Shown here: piece by piece, positions 9,772 to 20,497 of the stretch | How positions within the stretch are numbered: position 1 is the stretch's first letter | Layout: the number at the start of each line of letters is the position of its first letter | Notes under the pieces: generated by a model | The model's database searches: none | The model's input: the letters and a program-made list of their open reading frames with translations, nothing else | What the model was told of the DNA's origin: nothing | Position numbers and translations under genes: made by a program | Assembly: GCA_018398575.1 (NCBI GenBank) | Contig: JAGTXZ010000002.1 | Span: 312,501-376,500, forward strand | DNA: 64,000 nt | DNA from: Ampelomyces quisqualis | Lineage: Eukaryota; Ascomycota; Dothideomycetes; Pleosporales; Phaeosphaeriaceae | Reading direction: 5' to 3'

Positions 9772-11968
9772 TCACGCCACGCCCCCAGCTTTCCCCCGCG
9801 TAACGTCCGGATAGCATCGCACGTGTTCGTCGTCGTCGGCGTACTCGATGGGCGCGCTCAGCGCTGCGGGGATCGTGGCTGTCGCGCTACATACTTTGAA
9901 CGTGAATGCGCGCAGGGGGTCTGTGGGGAGGGATTTGCCTTGAGCCTTTTGGGGGTGGGGGCAGTTAGCAGTGTGGTTTAAAAGGGGGTGAGAGATGTAG
10001 ACCAGGAAGGAAGAAAACATACGTCCAAAACCCTCCAGGTCAAGCCCGACGTTAGAAACGGCACGACGTCCTTGGCGTCCAAACTCGCTAGTGTGCCTGC
10101 GCTGATGGCGTCGAGTAAACTGCTCGTCAAGCTGATTTTCCCTTGGACGCTGCTCCTCGTCGTCTCTTGCATTTCAGTCGTGGCAATGGATGGTGTGGAG
10201 TGCGGCGCATGCGAAGATGAAGGCATCATGCGCACCCAACTCCCCACGTCGACGACCGAGTCCGACGAGAAGTCTCCGACGAGAGAAAATCGCGCGACGA
10301 ATGTCGATGGGGAAGAGGATGACGCAAGGATATTCCAGTCCGTAAAGTTCGTCGCAGATGTATCCAGCCCCGCCGACGGCCCGGTGATCATCAGTCGCGA
10401 GCGCGTAGACACGCCGTACAACTGCGCAATTGACGCATTGATTCCCTGCACGTTGCTCAGCGTCGCGAAGTTGATGTTAGATTTGCTCGGCCCCGCTTGC
10501 TCTCCGCTGTTGATCGTCTCGGGATACGCGTATCCAAACGTGCGCGTGTCGCGGATGGTATTCGGTGTCCAGAAGCCTCCTGCGGGATTGCGGAAGGGTA
10601 AGAGCGAAGTTTCTGCGTTGACGGTGGACCCGTCTTCGAGAAACACATTGCCATTGGAGCCTATGTTTTCGGGGGAGAAGTAGCGGTCTGGATGTGCGGA
10701 TTGGTACATTGCAAAGAGGCGGTCGACGTTGCTGCATTGTCAGTGGTTAGCCCATGTATCTCGCTCTATTAGCAGAACATCTGGAAGACAGCGTACGTAT
10801 GATGCAGCATAAATAATGGTTCGAATGCAGAGTATTCCAGCGGCCACATATGTCCCTGCGCAGAAGTGCCGTCCCATCCACCGCCAATCACGCCGTGCAC
10901 CCAGCCGTGTGCTTCCTCGACCGTGTTTGCGAACCCGTTCATTGTGTCGCGTCGGAAAGCGCTGTCAATGTGGTCGTGTAGGCCGCGGCGCTGCTGTTCG
11001 TACGATTTGTACATTGCAGCTTGATTCGACACGGCGTCTGGTGCATCGGACGTTGGCCAGCGGAGTGTAGAGTTTGTGCGAGACCACTGTGTACGTTCAG
11101 CACGTTGCATATCAAACGCGAACTTGGGCTCTTACCTTGTCGTTAAACGCCGAAGGCGTCAGAGGGTGGAAGTAGAACGAGTACAAAGGGTTCCAGATAG
11201 TTTCGTTGAATCCATTCGTATGCACGACGCTGATCATCTGCGTAGTGAAGAAGTCAGGAACAGTGCCTGCGTTCTCGCCTCGTGCCCAGTCCCAGTACGG
11301 CATTCGGAATGAATTGGCTGCAGCCGCGTATCTTGCGCCTTGATCTGGTGGAGCCGCGTCCGCATAGTACTTGACTTGCTTGTACAGCTCTTCCTGTAAC
11401 ACGATGAGCAATGGTTTTAATGCCGCGTCGACTGTTTTGACTCGCCTCAAAAAGCGCAAGATATGGCCGGTGCCAAGTTAGAAACAGGCTATTACTGTGC
11501 GGACAGTAGCCGGAAGTTCCAAGCTTATGGGATAGGCCAGGGGCGTTTCCCCATGTCCTATATGGTCGACCGTGGATGCCTACGAGTTTGACATTGACAT
11601 CTGCCACCCCAGCACCTCACACATGACACTTACTAGCCAAACTGTAATACGACAAAGGATCATTTTGATCTGACCACTCCAAGGCTGCAAGGCCCAAGAG
11701 ATACAAATTCCATTGATCCGGATAATTCTCCTTTAAGTCGCGAACTTCGCGGCGCACTGGGACGTTGCCTGGAATGGTCAACGGTGGACTATTTCGCAGG
11801 AAGCGGGGTACTTTGTGTACCATTTTCATCTCGCCAGGCGATACCGGCTACTACTCCTTCAGAACTCTGACGTGACTTCAAAGTATCGAAGTGTTCGATC
11901 GGTGTACAGGTAACGATGGTAGCGACTATCGCGTAGATTACACTACCAAAAGTCCTTAAGTTGCGCAT
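9772..11968 (-). CDS. secreted tyrosinase (type 3 copper polyphenol oxidase)
   Basis: Seven exons, read on the minus strand: 11968-11821, 11768-11634, 11579-11446, 11393-11136, 11086-10797, 10731-10023 and 9945-9772, for 615 residues. The N-terminus (MRNLRTFGSVIYAIVATIV) is a likely signal peptide. Copper site A has His in SIHGRPY, GYCPHSN and LTWHRPYLALFE. Copper site B has EEAHGWVHGVIGG and the EPLFMLHHTNVDR signature, which appears only after the 65-bp intron is removed. The C-terminal region (about residues 325-615) matches the length of the propeptide-like domain of long fungal tyrosinases. Tyrosinases oxidise monophenols and o-diphenols to quinones, for example for melanin. The third intron uses a GC donor, which keeps the LALFE-EELYK reading. 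The first intron is the least certain, since a donor at 11844 is an alternative. The start lies about 0.9 kb from a large AT-rich transposon island. Confidence 0.88.
11394..11445 (-). other. GC-AG intron of the tyrosinase gene
   Basis: On the minus strand the exon ends TTTTTGAG, the intron starts GCGAGT and ends TTACAG (52 bp). No GT donor nearby keeps the conserved LALFE / EELYKQ frame. GCGAGT is close to the GCAAGT consensus of GC-AG introns. Confidence 0.7.
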
Positions 11969-12891
11969 GTCGAGAGCGAGTGTGGCGAGATGTAAATCTG
12001 TGCGCCTTGTCAATAGAAAACAGGTACCCTTTATTAGTATAGGTGTTCGGCGTTGGAGCCGATGCTCAACCAAGGTAAGAGAATTTGTCAAGTGAGAGCG
12101 GGCGGCTACTAGTGAAGTTCCATCACGGCCCCACAAAAGCGGGACTATAACCTCACTTGAGGAAGCAGACAGTAGTCTCCTATGGCTTGAGCGTGCATCA
12201 TGCGCGCTCTGCGCTGTCTTGGAACAACAGACCGCCGTTGTCGCGGTAGGATGTTCAGCGGCGTGAAGTTCGTTGGAGGTGGGACCAAAATTCTTCGCGC
12301 CGCGACACGGACGTACCAGCGGGTCGCTAGACCACCACTCAGGGAAAGGAAAGTCCAACGGAAGTCATCGACATTGCCCAGTGTATGTACTAGTCACAAA
12401 CCAATGCCGAGGTGAGAATCTGGAGGTGTTTCCAGCGAAGTCTGGCTGGTCTGAACGCGCAGCCAGGTTGATGAGAGCCGAACGGCCGGGGGCAACGGTG
12501 CAAACGACATGAACGTACCTAACGAGCGGTATCGAGCGTTCGACAATTGGGAATACAATGGCGTAGTGGCGTCGTTGGAAATAGTTTAGAGGAAGGGCAT
12601 GGTTGACGTGTAAAGGCCGTGATCAGCTCAAGTCAGCCCCCGTGTGTCCCTGCTGATGAACTAACATTCGAAGAGGTACAGGGCTCTCATCCCAGGCTTT
12701 CCTTGCTCAGACTAATTTCTTGTGTAACATTGAAATGATGTTGAGACAATCGTTCTCGCTTATTTCGTGTGTAAGCCATGTTGCATCCGTTAGCAGCGCC
12801 GGGAGTGGGCAGTACTACTGCGGTATACGGCTACCGTCTACGGCTGACTAAGCAGTAAGTAGCGTAGGGTAAATAGGTAGGTCTGTAACTG
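11969..12891. promoter_or_regulatory. tyrosinase upstream region
   Basis: About 0.9 kb between the tyrosinase ATG and the transposon island. Open frames here are short shadows. Base composition turns AT-rich after about 12835, where the degraded repeats begin. No specific binding site can be supported. Confidence 0.35.
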
Positions 12892-13338
12892 TAGTAGTAA
12901 CAATTTAGGAGCGTAGTAGTGACTGTTTTAGAGCTGTAGTTATAATTGGTACAGTCAAATTTTTAGAAATTGCTAGTAGGCTAGCAGGCCACTGTAAGGT
13001 CTGTTGTAGTTATAAAACGTTAGCTTTTGCCTAGCAAATATTAACACAGCCTAACTAGCCTATGCCTAGGTAGCTAGGTATATAGCAGCAGCTATACGCA
13101 CCTTCTTTATTACTACTTCTACTATTAAAATAAGCTGTGTATTTTACTTACAAGCGTTATCTAGTTAATCTACTCTAAGTATTTTCTATGCTGTAGTATT
13201 ACAACGCCTTTAGAAAGCTGCTACCCTCTCTTCTTTATTATTACTATTTCTCTTGCCCTCTATAAGCTCTATTATATCTAATTAGCTGCGTTAATTACAG
13301 TAGTAGCCTAAGAGCAAGTATAAGGTGTTAAGCGTATT

Positions 13339-13362
13339 GTTTAATGTAGATTTTAACTATAT
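13339..13362. repeat. 24-bp direct repeat abutting the 5' LTR
   Basis: This 24-base block ends directly at the LTR terminus and matches 20474-20497 at 22 of 24 positions. Both differences are G/A transitions. Confidence 0.75.
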
Positions 13363-13662
13363 TGTAACAAGTACATGCAAACATATGTTACATCTAATAC
13401 CTTATAAAGGCTTAGTAACAGATTATGTAAAGGGCTAGTAGATTAGAACTAATAGCGCTCTAACAGCGCTCTAACTTAGCTCTTACGCCTACTATAAATA
13501 TAAGCCTATAGTATTAGATAGAAGACAAGTTTCTTTTATCTTCTTGTACAAGACCTATAGGTATATAGCTAATCTAGAATTTCTAATACAATACGCACTT
13601 CTATATACCTCTAATACGTATCTAATTTAATTCTAATAGCTGTACCTACTTGCGTTATTACA
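13363..13662 (+). repeat. 5' LTR of the Gypsy chromovirus (300 bp)
   Basis: Begins TGTAACA and ends TGCGTTATTACA. It aligns end to end with 20174-20473, and most differences are transitions. It contains an 11-bp tandem repeat (AGCGCTCTAAC twice) near 13454-13475. Equal lengths of 300 bp and the short inverted termini support the boundaries. Confidence 0.85.
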
Positions 13663-16600
13663 TTACAAGAGAAACTTTGTCCTACTAGTAATAGTATTTA
13701 GATAATATTGCAAATTACTTTTAAAAAGATTGCGTTAAAACGCACAAAATAATATCTAAATTAGATCTGTTTGCAACCTTAGATCTATTAAATATAGTTA
13801 GGATCTCTTAGATCTTTTAACAGCTAAAGCCTTTAGGTTTAGATCTTTCTATTAACACACAGTTAGGATTACTTTAGTAAAAGTTGCGTTTAGCGCTATA
13901 ATAGAAACTTAGAGACTATTAATAACCTAGGAGTATTAGAGGCAACGCTAATAACTCTTCCTAAAGAACTAACTCTAGGAGCCTTCTTTTAAGACAACTC
14001 TGTATTAACTATAACAACCTAGCAACAGAGTGCTAAAGCAAAAAAGATAGACACTAAGAAACTTTCTTAGCCTAAAGCTAGACCTATACTTTTACTTAAT
14101 CCTACTCTTGCTTAAATAGAAGTTAATTAATTATAACAAGAACTAAAACAGGCGTTAGCAGAGATTAATTCTCTTAAGAAAGGACTAACTTAGTTAATAG
14201 AACTAGACAAGCCTCTACCTACTACTAAAACCTTCTAAAACTTCTTTGCACTCTGCTGTTTATCTAACAGCTTTATATTTAAGTACTTGTATTGCTATAA
14301 AGGCTCTTACTAACTTTAACAATCTAAGAAAACGCCTAATATAGATAATCTTAGTAATAGAAAAGATTCTACCTTCTGCTAATAGCAGGCCTTTATCTAG
14401 AATTAACTTAAAATTAACTTAGATTACTATTAGACCAAAAGATAACACATAGCCTTAGTATAAAGCTATACTATAAGATTAGCTAAGGGCTATCTTAAGC
14501 TATAATATTTATTAGATACTAATTAAAAGTAATTCTAGAACGCTAAGCAAATAATTAAGCTACTTAAGTTTTACTTTATTACAAGTAACAAGGTAGCCAA
14601 AAGCTATACAGCCTTTAATTAAATATAGATAACTAAGAAAAAAACGTTCCTCTTGTTTAAAGCTAGGTTTCTAAGTTCTATAGTTAAGGGACAAGTACTC
14701 TCTTTAGAGTAGTTTTACTACTTATAGACAAAAATTACGCTAGGATTATAAGCTCCTAACCTAGGATTTAGGCACTAATAGAAAAACTTATTTAATTAGA
14801 TAGTAGCACACCTTACTATATATAATATAGAGCAGAAGAATAACTTTACACTAAGTATAACACTAGCTGCTACTAAATTACTAATTAGGCAGGCACTACA
14901 AACTAATTTAGAGCTAAATTAGATAGCTACTACTAGCGCCTTAACACATTCTGTGCTAGCCTATTAATCTATAATAGTGCGTCTTTCTACAAGAACTCTT
15001 AAGCTAGAATAACAGAAGACTTTTAGTAGTTATTATAATTACAGTAAGCTAGAACACTACTCTAGTAACTGCACAAAACTACGTGTGTGTTAGATTAAAG
15101 CTGTAGAAGTAGATAAGTTTAAAGATACTTAAGAGTAACCTAACTAGAAAGTGTATTGTACAGAAAATAAAAGCGCCTAAGAAAACTCTCTTCTTTAGGC
15201 TTAAACTATTACAATCTATTCTACCTTAACCTTTCTTATTTGTTTTATAGTCTCTATTTCTTTATACCTGCGCTTCTTTATAACTAAGGTATTAGCTTAC
15301 GCCTTAATACTCTTATTAATACTAGTACTTAAGGTTTCTTATTTTTAAATTTACAAATTGTTTTATCTATTTTTAAAGCTTTATATTAACCTAATTAGAA
15401 GCTCCTCTTTTAGGTTTAGGTACGTAGCTTTAAGGATTAGATTACTTCTACAGTTACTTAATATATTTAACTACACTTAAATATTAATAGCTAAAAGATT
15501 TTAAACTATCTATTCTTTATCCTTAATCTTAGGTCTCAGAATTGTATACTTAGCCTCTAATAGTTAAAGCAATTTAAGATTTAATTAGACACAGATAGGT
15601 TACAGTTTATTTAGCTATCTAAGTACCTCTATTTTTACAATCCTTTACCTCTTATTCTTACTATTCTATATTAAGCTACAGTGCTAGCTACTATCTATCT
15701 TAATGTGCAACAACGCAACGCCCTATAGGAGAAAGAAGACTATTATATCTAAAACAGTCTTTACTATTATTCTTCTTTTTCTATTTATTATCTTAAGAGA
15801 TGCTTAAAGCTCCTATTAGCTTAAAACTTCTTAGAGATTTCTTATACCCTAACTAAGCAACTCTACTTAGAGTCTAAACTCTTTCTAACTACCTGCATTG
15901 CTCTTATTTCTGCTAATGCATTCTACTTTATTATAAAGAAGCTCTAAAACAAGTTCTTTACAACTAGCCTATATAAGATTAATAGGATTCTTGCCTCTAA
16001 GGACGACGCAGCTAATTAATACTAATTAGATAAGTAATTACTTACTTGTTACTTCTAGTATTAGGATATATTTAGTAAGTTAGCAGCTAATTAATTACCT
16101 TTTTATTGTCTGTACAATTATAAAATTATTCTTAAAGAACTACTACTAAATGCGTTTAGTCTCCTATACAAGCAAAATTAGAAGAAGCTTAAAGCTACTA
16201 AGGCCTACATCTAGAAACACTTTTAGAAGAGTTTTATTAAGGCTAGCTAAAGTCCTTTTACATTACTTATTCTTTGTGTACGCAAACTAAATAGAGATAT
16301 ATGCATTTATATAGACTACTAGAAGATTAACGCCCTTACGCGTAAAAACGTCTATTTAATCTTTTGCATTAATAAGCTGCTATTACGTCTCTCTAAAGCT
16401 AAGATCTTTACAAAGTTTAACATTAGAGCTGCCTTTAACAAAATTTGTATAGATCTTAACTCTAAAGAGTATACTACCTTTTAGACCTATTATAGTATAT
16501 ATAAGTATAAGGTGCTTTCTTTTAGCTTGTATAATAGGCTAGCTACGTATTAACGCTATATAAATAATATACTAATTAATTATCTTAATAATTTCTGTAT

Positions 16601-19146
16601 TACGTATCTTAATAACATTCTAATCTACTCTAAAGATATAAACTTATATTAAGAACACGTCTAAAGAGTTCTAGAGCGCCTACGCACTACAGGACTCTAA
16701 GTAGACATTTAGAAGAGTAAATTCTATGTAACCTGCATAAAGTATCTAGGTTACGTTTTAATAAACTAGGGCACTAAAGTTAGCTCTAACAAGGTAAAAG
16801 CACTCTAAAACTAGGCTAAGCCTACTACAGTTACTAGCGTTAAGTTATTTCTTAGTTTTGCTAGTTTCTATTAATAATTTATTAAGGATTTCTCTGTGTA
16901 GCTAAACTAATTATAAAGCTTTAGAGTCCTGCTACTCTGTTTAAATAAACTACAGACTGCTAACAGGCTTTTAATTAGATTAAAGCCTTACTTCTAGTAA
17001 TCCCTACGCTATTGCATTTTTATCTTAAGTATAACACAAAATTAGAAACTAACGCGTTAGATAGAGTAATAGCAGGAGTACTCTCTTAGAAGCACCTTAA
17101 CAACAAGTAGTATCCTATAGCCTTCTATAGTTACGCTCTATCTAGAGCTAAACTTAATTAGAAAATATACAACAAAGAACTGTTTACTATCTTAAAAGTA
17201 TTTAAGAAGTAGAGAGCTAAGCTTACTTCTATACAAAGCTAAATCTAAGTATATTTAGACTATCGCTCCTTAGAGTACTTTATAACTACAAAGGTTCTTA
17301 ATACACGTTAAGCTTAATAGGTAGAGATTATTACTTCTTTTAATTTCTATATTAAGTATACGCCTAGCACGCTTAACAAGTAAGCTAATATCCTAAGCTA
17401 AAGAGAACAGAACGTTAGCAAGGTTAAGGCTGCCTAGCAAGACAATAGATCTTGTGTACTTTTAGAACCTAAACAATTAAATTACCTAATTAACTCTAAA
17501 CTAGCCTAGAACTACGTTTGTACTTAGCTAGAGATTAATATATTAGCTATTTTAGTTTACTCTATTAGTACCCCCTTAAACATTAACTCTTTAGAACTAA
17601 TTAAAGCTCTACTAGCAGAAAATTGCTACTTCTTTAAAGAAGAACGCTTTACGTTGCTATAGCTATATTATATCTAAGAAGAACTACTACTATATTACTT
17701 ACGCCTATGTATACCTAGGGATTCTTCTTTGTACACTTAACTAATTAGAGAGGCTTACAATTAGGTATCTACTGCTTATCTAAGTGCTATAAAGATGTAT
17801 TAGCTTCTATCTTAGCAGTATTATTAGAAAGGTATAGAGGCTATATGCAAACGCTATATACAAAACTGCGTTACCTGTTAAAGATTCTATCTAAGACAGC
17901 TCTAATTCTAAGGTTTTCTTTATCTATTACTAATTCCTAATTAGCTTATATAGTATCTGTGTATAGATTTTAAGACTTTCCTAAAAGACTATTATAGCTA
18001 TAATTAGATTATAGTAATTATTAATTGTCTATCTAAGTAATCTGTTTCTATTTCTTGCTATAAAATAATTAACGCTTAAGAAATAGCACACTTGTTTATC
18101 TAATAGGTATACTAATTTAGCTATATGCCTAAAAGTATAGTGTCTAACTGCAGACTCTAGTTTGTGTTCTAATTCTAGTTTAAGTTCTGTAAGATCCTAG
18201 GCGTGCAACTTAAGCTTTTTACAGTCTACTATAAATAAACTAATAGATAAACTAAGATTATAAACAAGTATATTAATTAACAATTAAGGCCTTTTATATC
18301 CTATTACTAGAATAACTAGAGTAACCTCTTGCTAATAATTAATTAAGCCTAAGCTACGCTACTGCACTTTACAATTAGTATAGCGCTATACTAGCTCTTG
18401 TTTAGATCTAAACTATAATAGAGCTAGAATTAAGTATTATCTCCTTTAAAATACAAAGATATAAACGTTAAGAATGCTTTAAGCTTAGCTACCTATATAC
18501 ATAAAGCCTAGCGCATAGCTAAAGACAATATAGAGAAGGCGCAGCAATAGATAGCTGCTAAAGTAAATAAAAATTATTAACCTATTAATTAGGTAGTAGG
18601 TAACAAGGTTTACCTCTTAACCTAAAACCTATCTGTTACCTACTTAAGCTGCAAACTTGCTAAATTATAGAAAGGCCCCTTTAAAGTTCTAGAACAAGTT
18701 AGCTACTTATTCTAACTAAAGCTACCTAAAGGTTCTAAGATCTATAACGTGTTTACTCTAGACGTCCTCTGCAAGAACTCTAACAACCCCTTGCCTAGTT
18801 AGCTAAGCCTAAACCTATCTAGTATCCTAATTTAAGGCGTTAAAGAGTAGAAAGTAGAAGAGATCCTAGCTAGTAAGCTATACTACTCTATCCTAAAGTA
18901 TTGCGTAAAATAGATAGGCTATAATCCTAACTCTACCTAGTACAATACTTTAAACTTTATAGGCGCTCTACATATATTATAAGCGTTCTATAAACGCTAT
19001 TTAAAACAGCTAGAACTTCTACAGGCGTTAGCTAAGTAGATTATAGCATAAGAAAAAGAAGTTAAAGATCTTACAGTATTATAAAATAATTATGTTAGGG
19101 AAATTAAACTTAATATTATAACTACTACACTAGTAAGTAACAGCTA

Positions 19147-19870
19147 TTAATAATAAGAGTCTTACTCTTCTATTAGATTTAACAGCAAACTATTACTACT
19201 ACTAGTAGAACGTTCTTAATTGTCTAAATCTCTAAGTGTAAACACTAACGCACTACCTAGTTGTCTTCTATTCTAGCTCTACTTACTGCAAGTACTAGCC
19301 TTTTGCGCTACTTTTTGCGCCTTCTCTTACTCTGCTAACTATTTGGCTCTTAATACTATTATAATATCTACTAGCTAGGCAACTACACTAGTTAACCTAG
19401 CTATACTCTTTCTAAGCGCCCTAACCTCTTTAGCTATTTCTCTAACCTTCTTAGCTAGCTCTTTCCTCTAGTAATAAGTGCTAACTAATAAGTTAGCGTT
19501 ATTTAAGTTAGCTACTTATGCAGTGCTTACTTGCACTATAGTAGCTAATTAAAACGCTGCGTTCTTAATAGCAACCTCTTGCTCTAATATAACCTTGTTA
19601 GACTTGTCTCTACTTAGGGCAGTAAACCTGCAGTTAAAGGCCTTAAAGAGGCTATTATACTCTTAGCCTGTATATAGAAAAACTAGGTAACACTTCTTAT
19701 TTAAGAGCGTGCAGTATACACACTTTTTAGAGATGTTTAAATAGAATCTAAACTTAATATTAAACTAGCTGCAAGCAAAAGCCCTTACAGCCTATAGGTA
19801 AATAACCTAATAGGCTAGAAGATAAGCTCTAAAAGAGACAAGAATAGGGATTGTGTGTATTTACTATACA
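19147..19870 (-). pseudogene. antisense coding-like frame between pol and the 3' LTR
   Basis: On the minus strand one frame reads as protein for about 240 codons if TAA/TAG stops are taken as former CAA/CAG. It shows a basic/aromatic N-terminal part, a Cys motif CVYCTLLNKKC (C-x2-C-x6-C) with further Cys around it, then a long Lys/Glu/Ala/Leu-rich stretch typical of a coiled coil, and a Ser-rich tail ending at TAA (19147-19149). In-frame stops fall at codons that differ from Gln by one C-to-T change on this strand. The Cys spacing recalls the first half of a Zn2Cys6 finger, but the second half is not clear. I do not recognise a named family. Some fungal and plant Gypsy elements carry an extra ORF in this position. 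Confidence 0.55.
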
Positions 19871-20173
19871 GTTAGCTAGTAATTAAGAAAGGATAAGGCT
19901 TAGATAGCTTTAGGTATACAAACGTAAGGAGAAGAGTATAAGAAAAGTAATATACTAAAGGCTAGCCTTATATATATGCTTAAAAAACTCTAGGTAAAGT
20001 TAAAAGAACAAACGCGCTACTACGCTAAGTAAAACAATAATAAACAGCTATAACGCGTTATTAGAAATTTAAAGTTAAGGTAAATAAGACTTTAGAAAAT
20101 TTTAGAAGGCATCTAAAAGCGCACTAATACAGACCTAATTAATAAGAACTATTAATTTTAAGAAGAGAGGTAA

Positions 20174-20473
20174 TATAACAAGCACATGTAAACATATATT
20201 ATATCTAATACCTTATAAAGGCTTAGTAACAGATTATGTAGAAGGCTAGCAGATTAGAACTAATAGCGCTCTAACAGCGCTCTAACTTAGCTCCTACGCC
20301 TACTATAAATATAAGCCTATAGTATTAGATAGAGAACAAGTTTCTCTTGTCTTCTTGTATAAGACCTATAGGTATATAGCTAATCTAGAATCTCTAATAC
20401 AAGACGCACTCCTATATGCCTCTAATACGTATCTAATTTGATCCTAATAGCTATACCTACCTGCGTTGTTACA
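20174..20473 (+). repeat. 3' LTR of the Gypsy chromovirus (300 bp)
   Basis: Aligns end to end with 13363-13662. It starts TATAACA (a G-to-A change relative to TGTAACA) and ends TGTTACA. A purine-rich tract lies just upstream. Confidence 0.85.
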
Positions 20474-20497
20474 GTTTAATATAGATTTTAACTGTAT
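20474..20497. repeat. 24-bp direct repeat abutting the 3' LTR
   Basis: Partner of 13339-13362, with two transitions between the copies. It follows the last base of the LTR directly. Confidence 0.75.

Larger units (their letters stand above)
13363..20473 (+). mobile_element. full-length Ty3/Gypsy chromovirus, inactivated by RIP-like mutation
   Basis: A 7.1-kb LTR retrotransposon. Reading through stops gives the order gag, pol and chromodomain. A gag zinc knuckle lies at 15027-15080, with two Cys changed to Tyr by G-to-A. Reverse transcriptase spans about 16300-16700, with the YLDD box read as YLNN at 16605-16616. The RNase H/connection region follows (about 16780-17300). Integrase spans about 17800-18330 (CKRYIQNC, YLCIDF, MPKSIVSN). 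A chromodomain-like end lies at 18838-19015 (KVEEILASK, IGYNP). A purine tract AAGAAGAGAGG (20160-20170) sits 3 bp before the 3' LTR, as expected for the polypurine tract. No open frame of 60 codons survives. Stops are almost all TAA or TAG where CAA, CAG or TGG is expected. The order RT-RH-IN plus chromodomain places it in the chromovirus branch of Metaviridae. Confidence 0.88.

Noticed and set aside
19666..19735. The antisense Cys motif as a complete Zn2Cys6 transcription-factor domain
   Set aside because: Only the first half (C-x2-C-x6-C) is clear. The second Cys triad has no convincing spacing in the mutated sequence.
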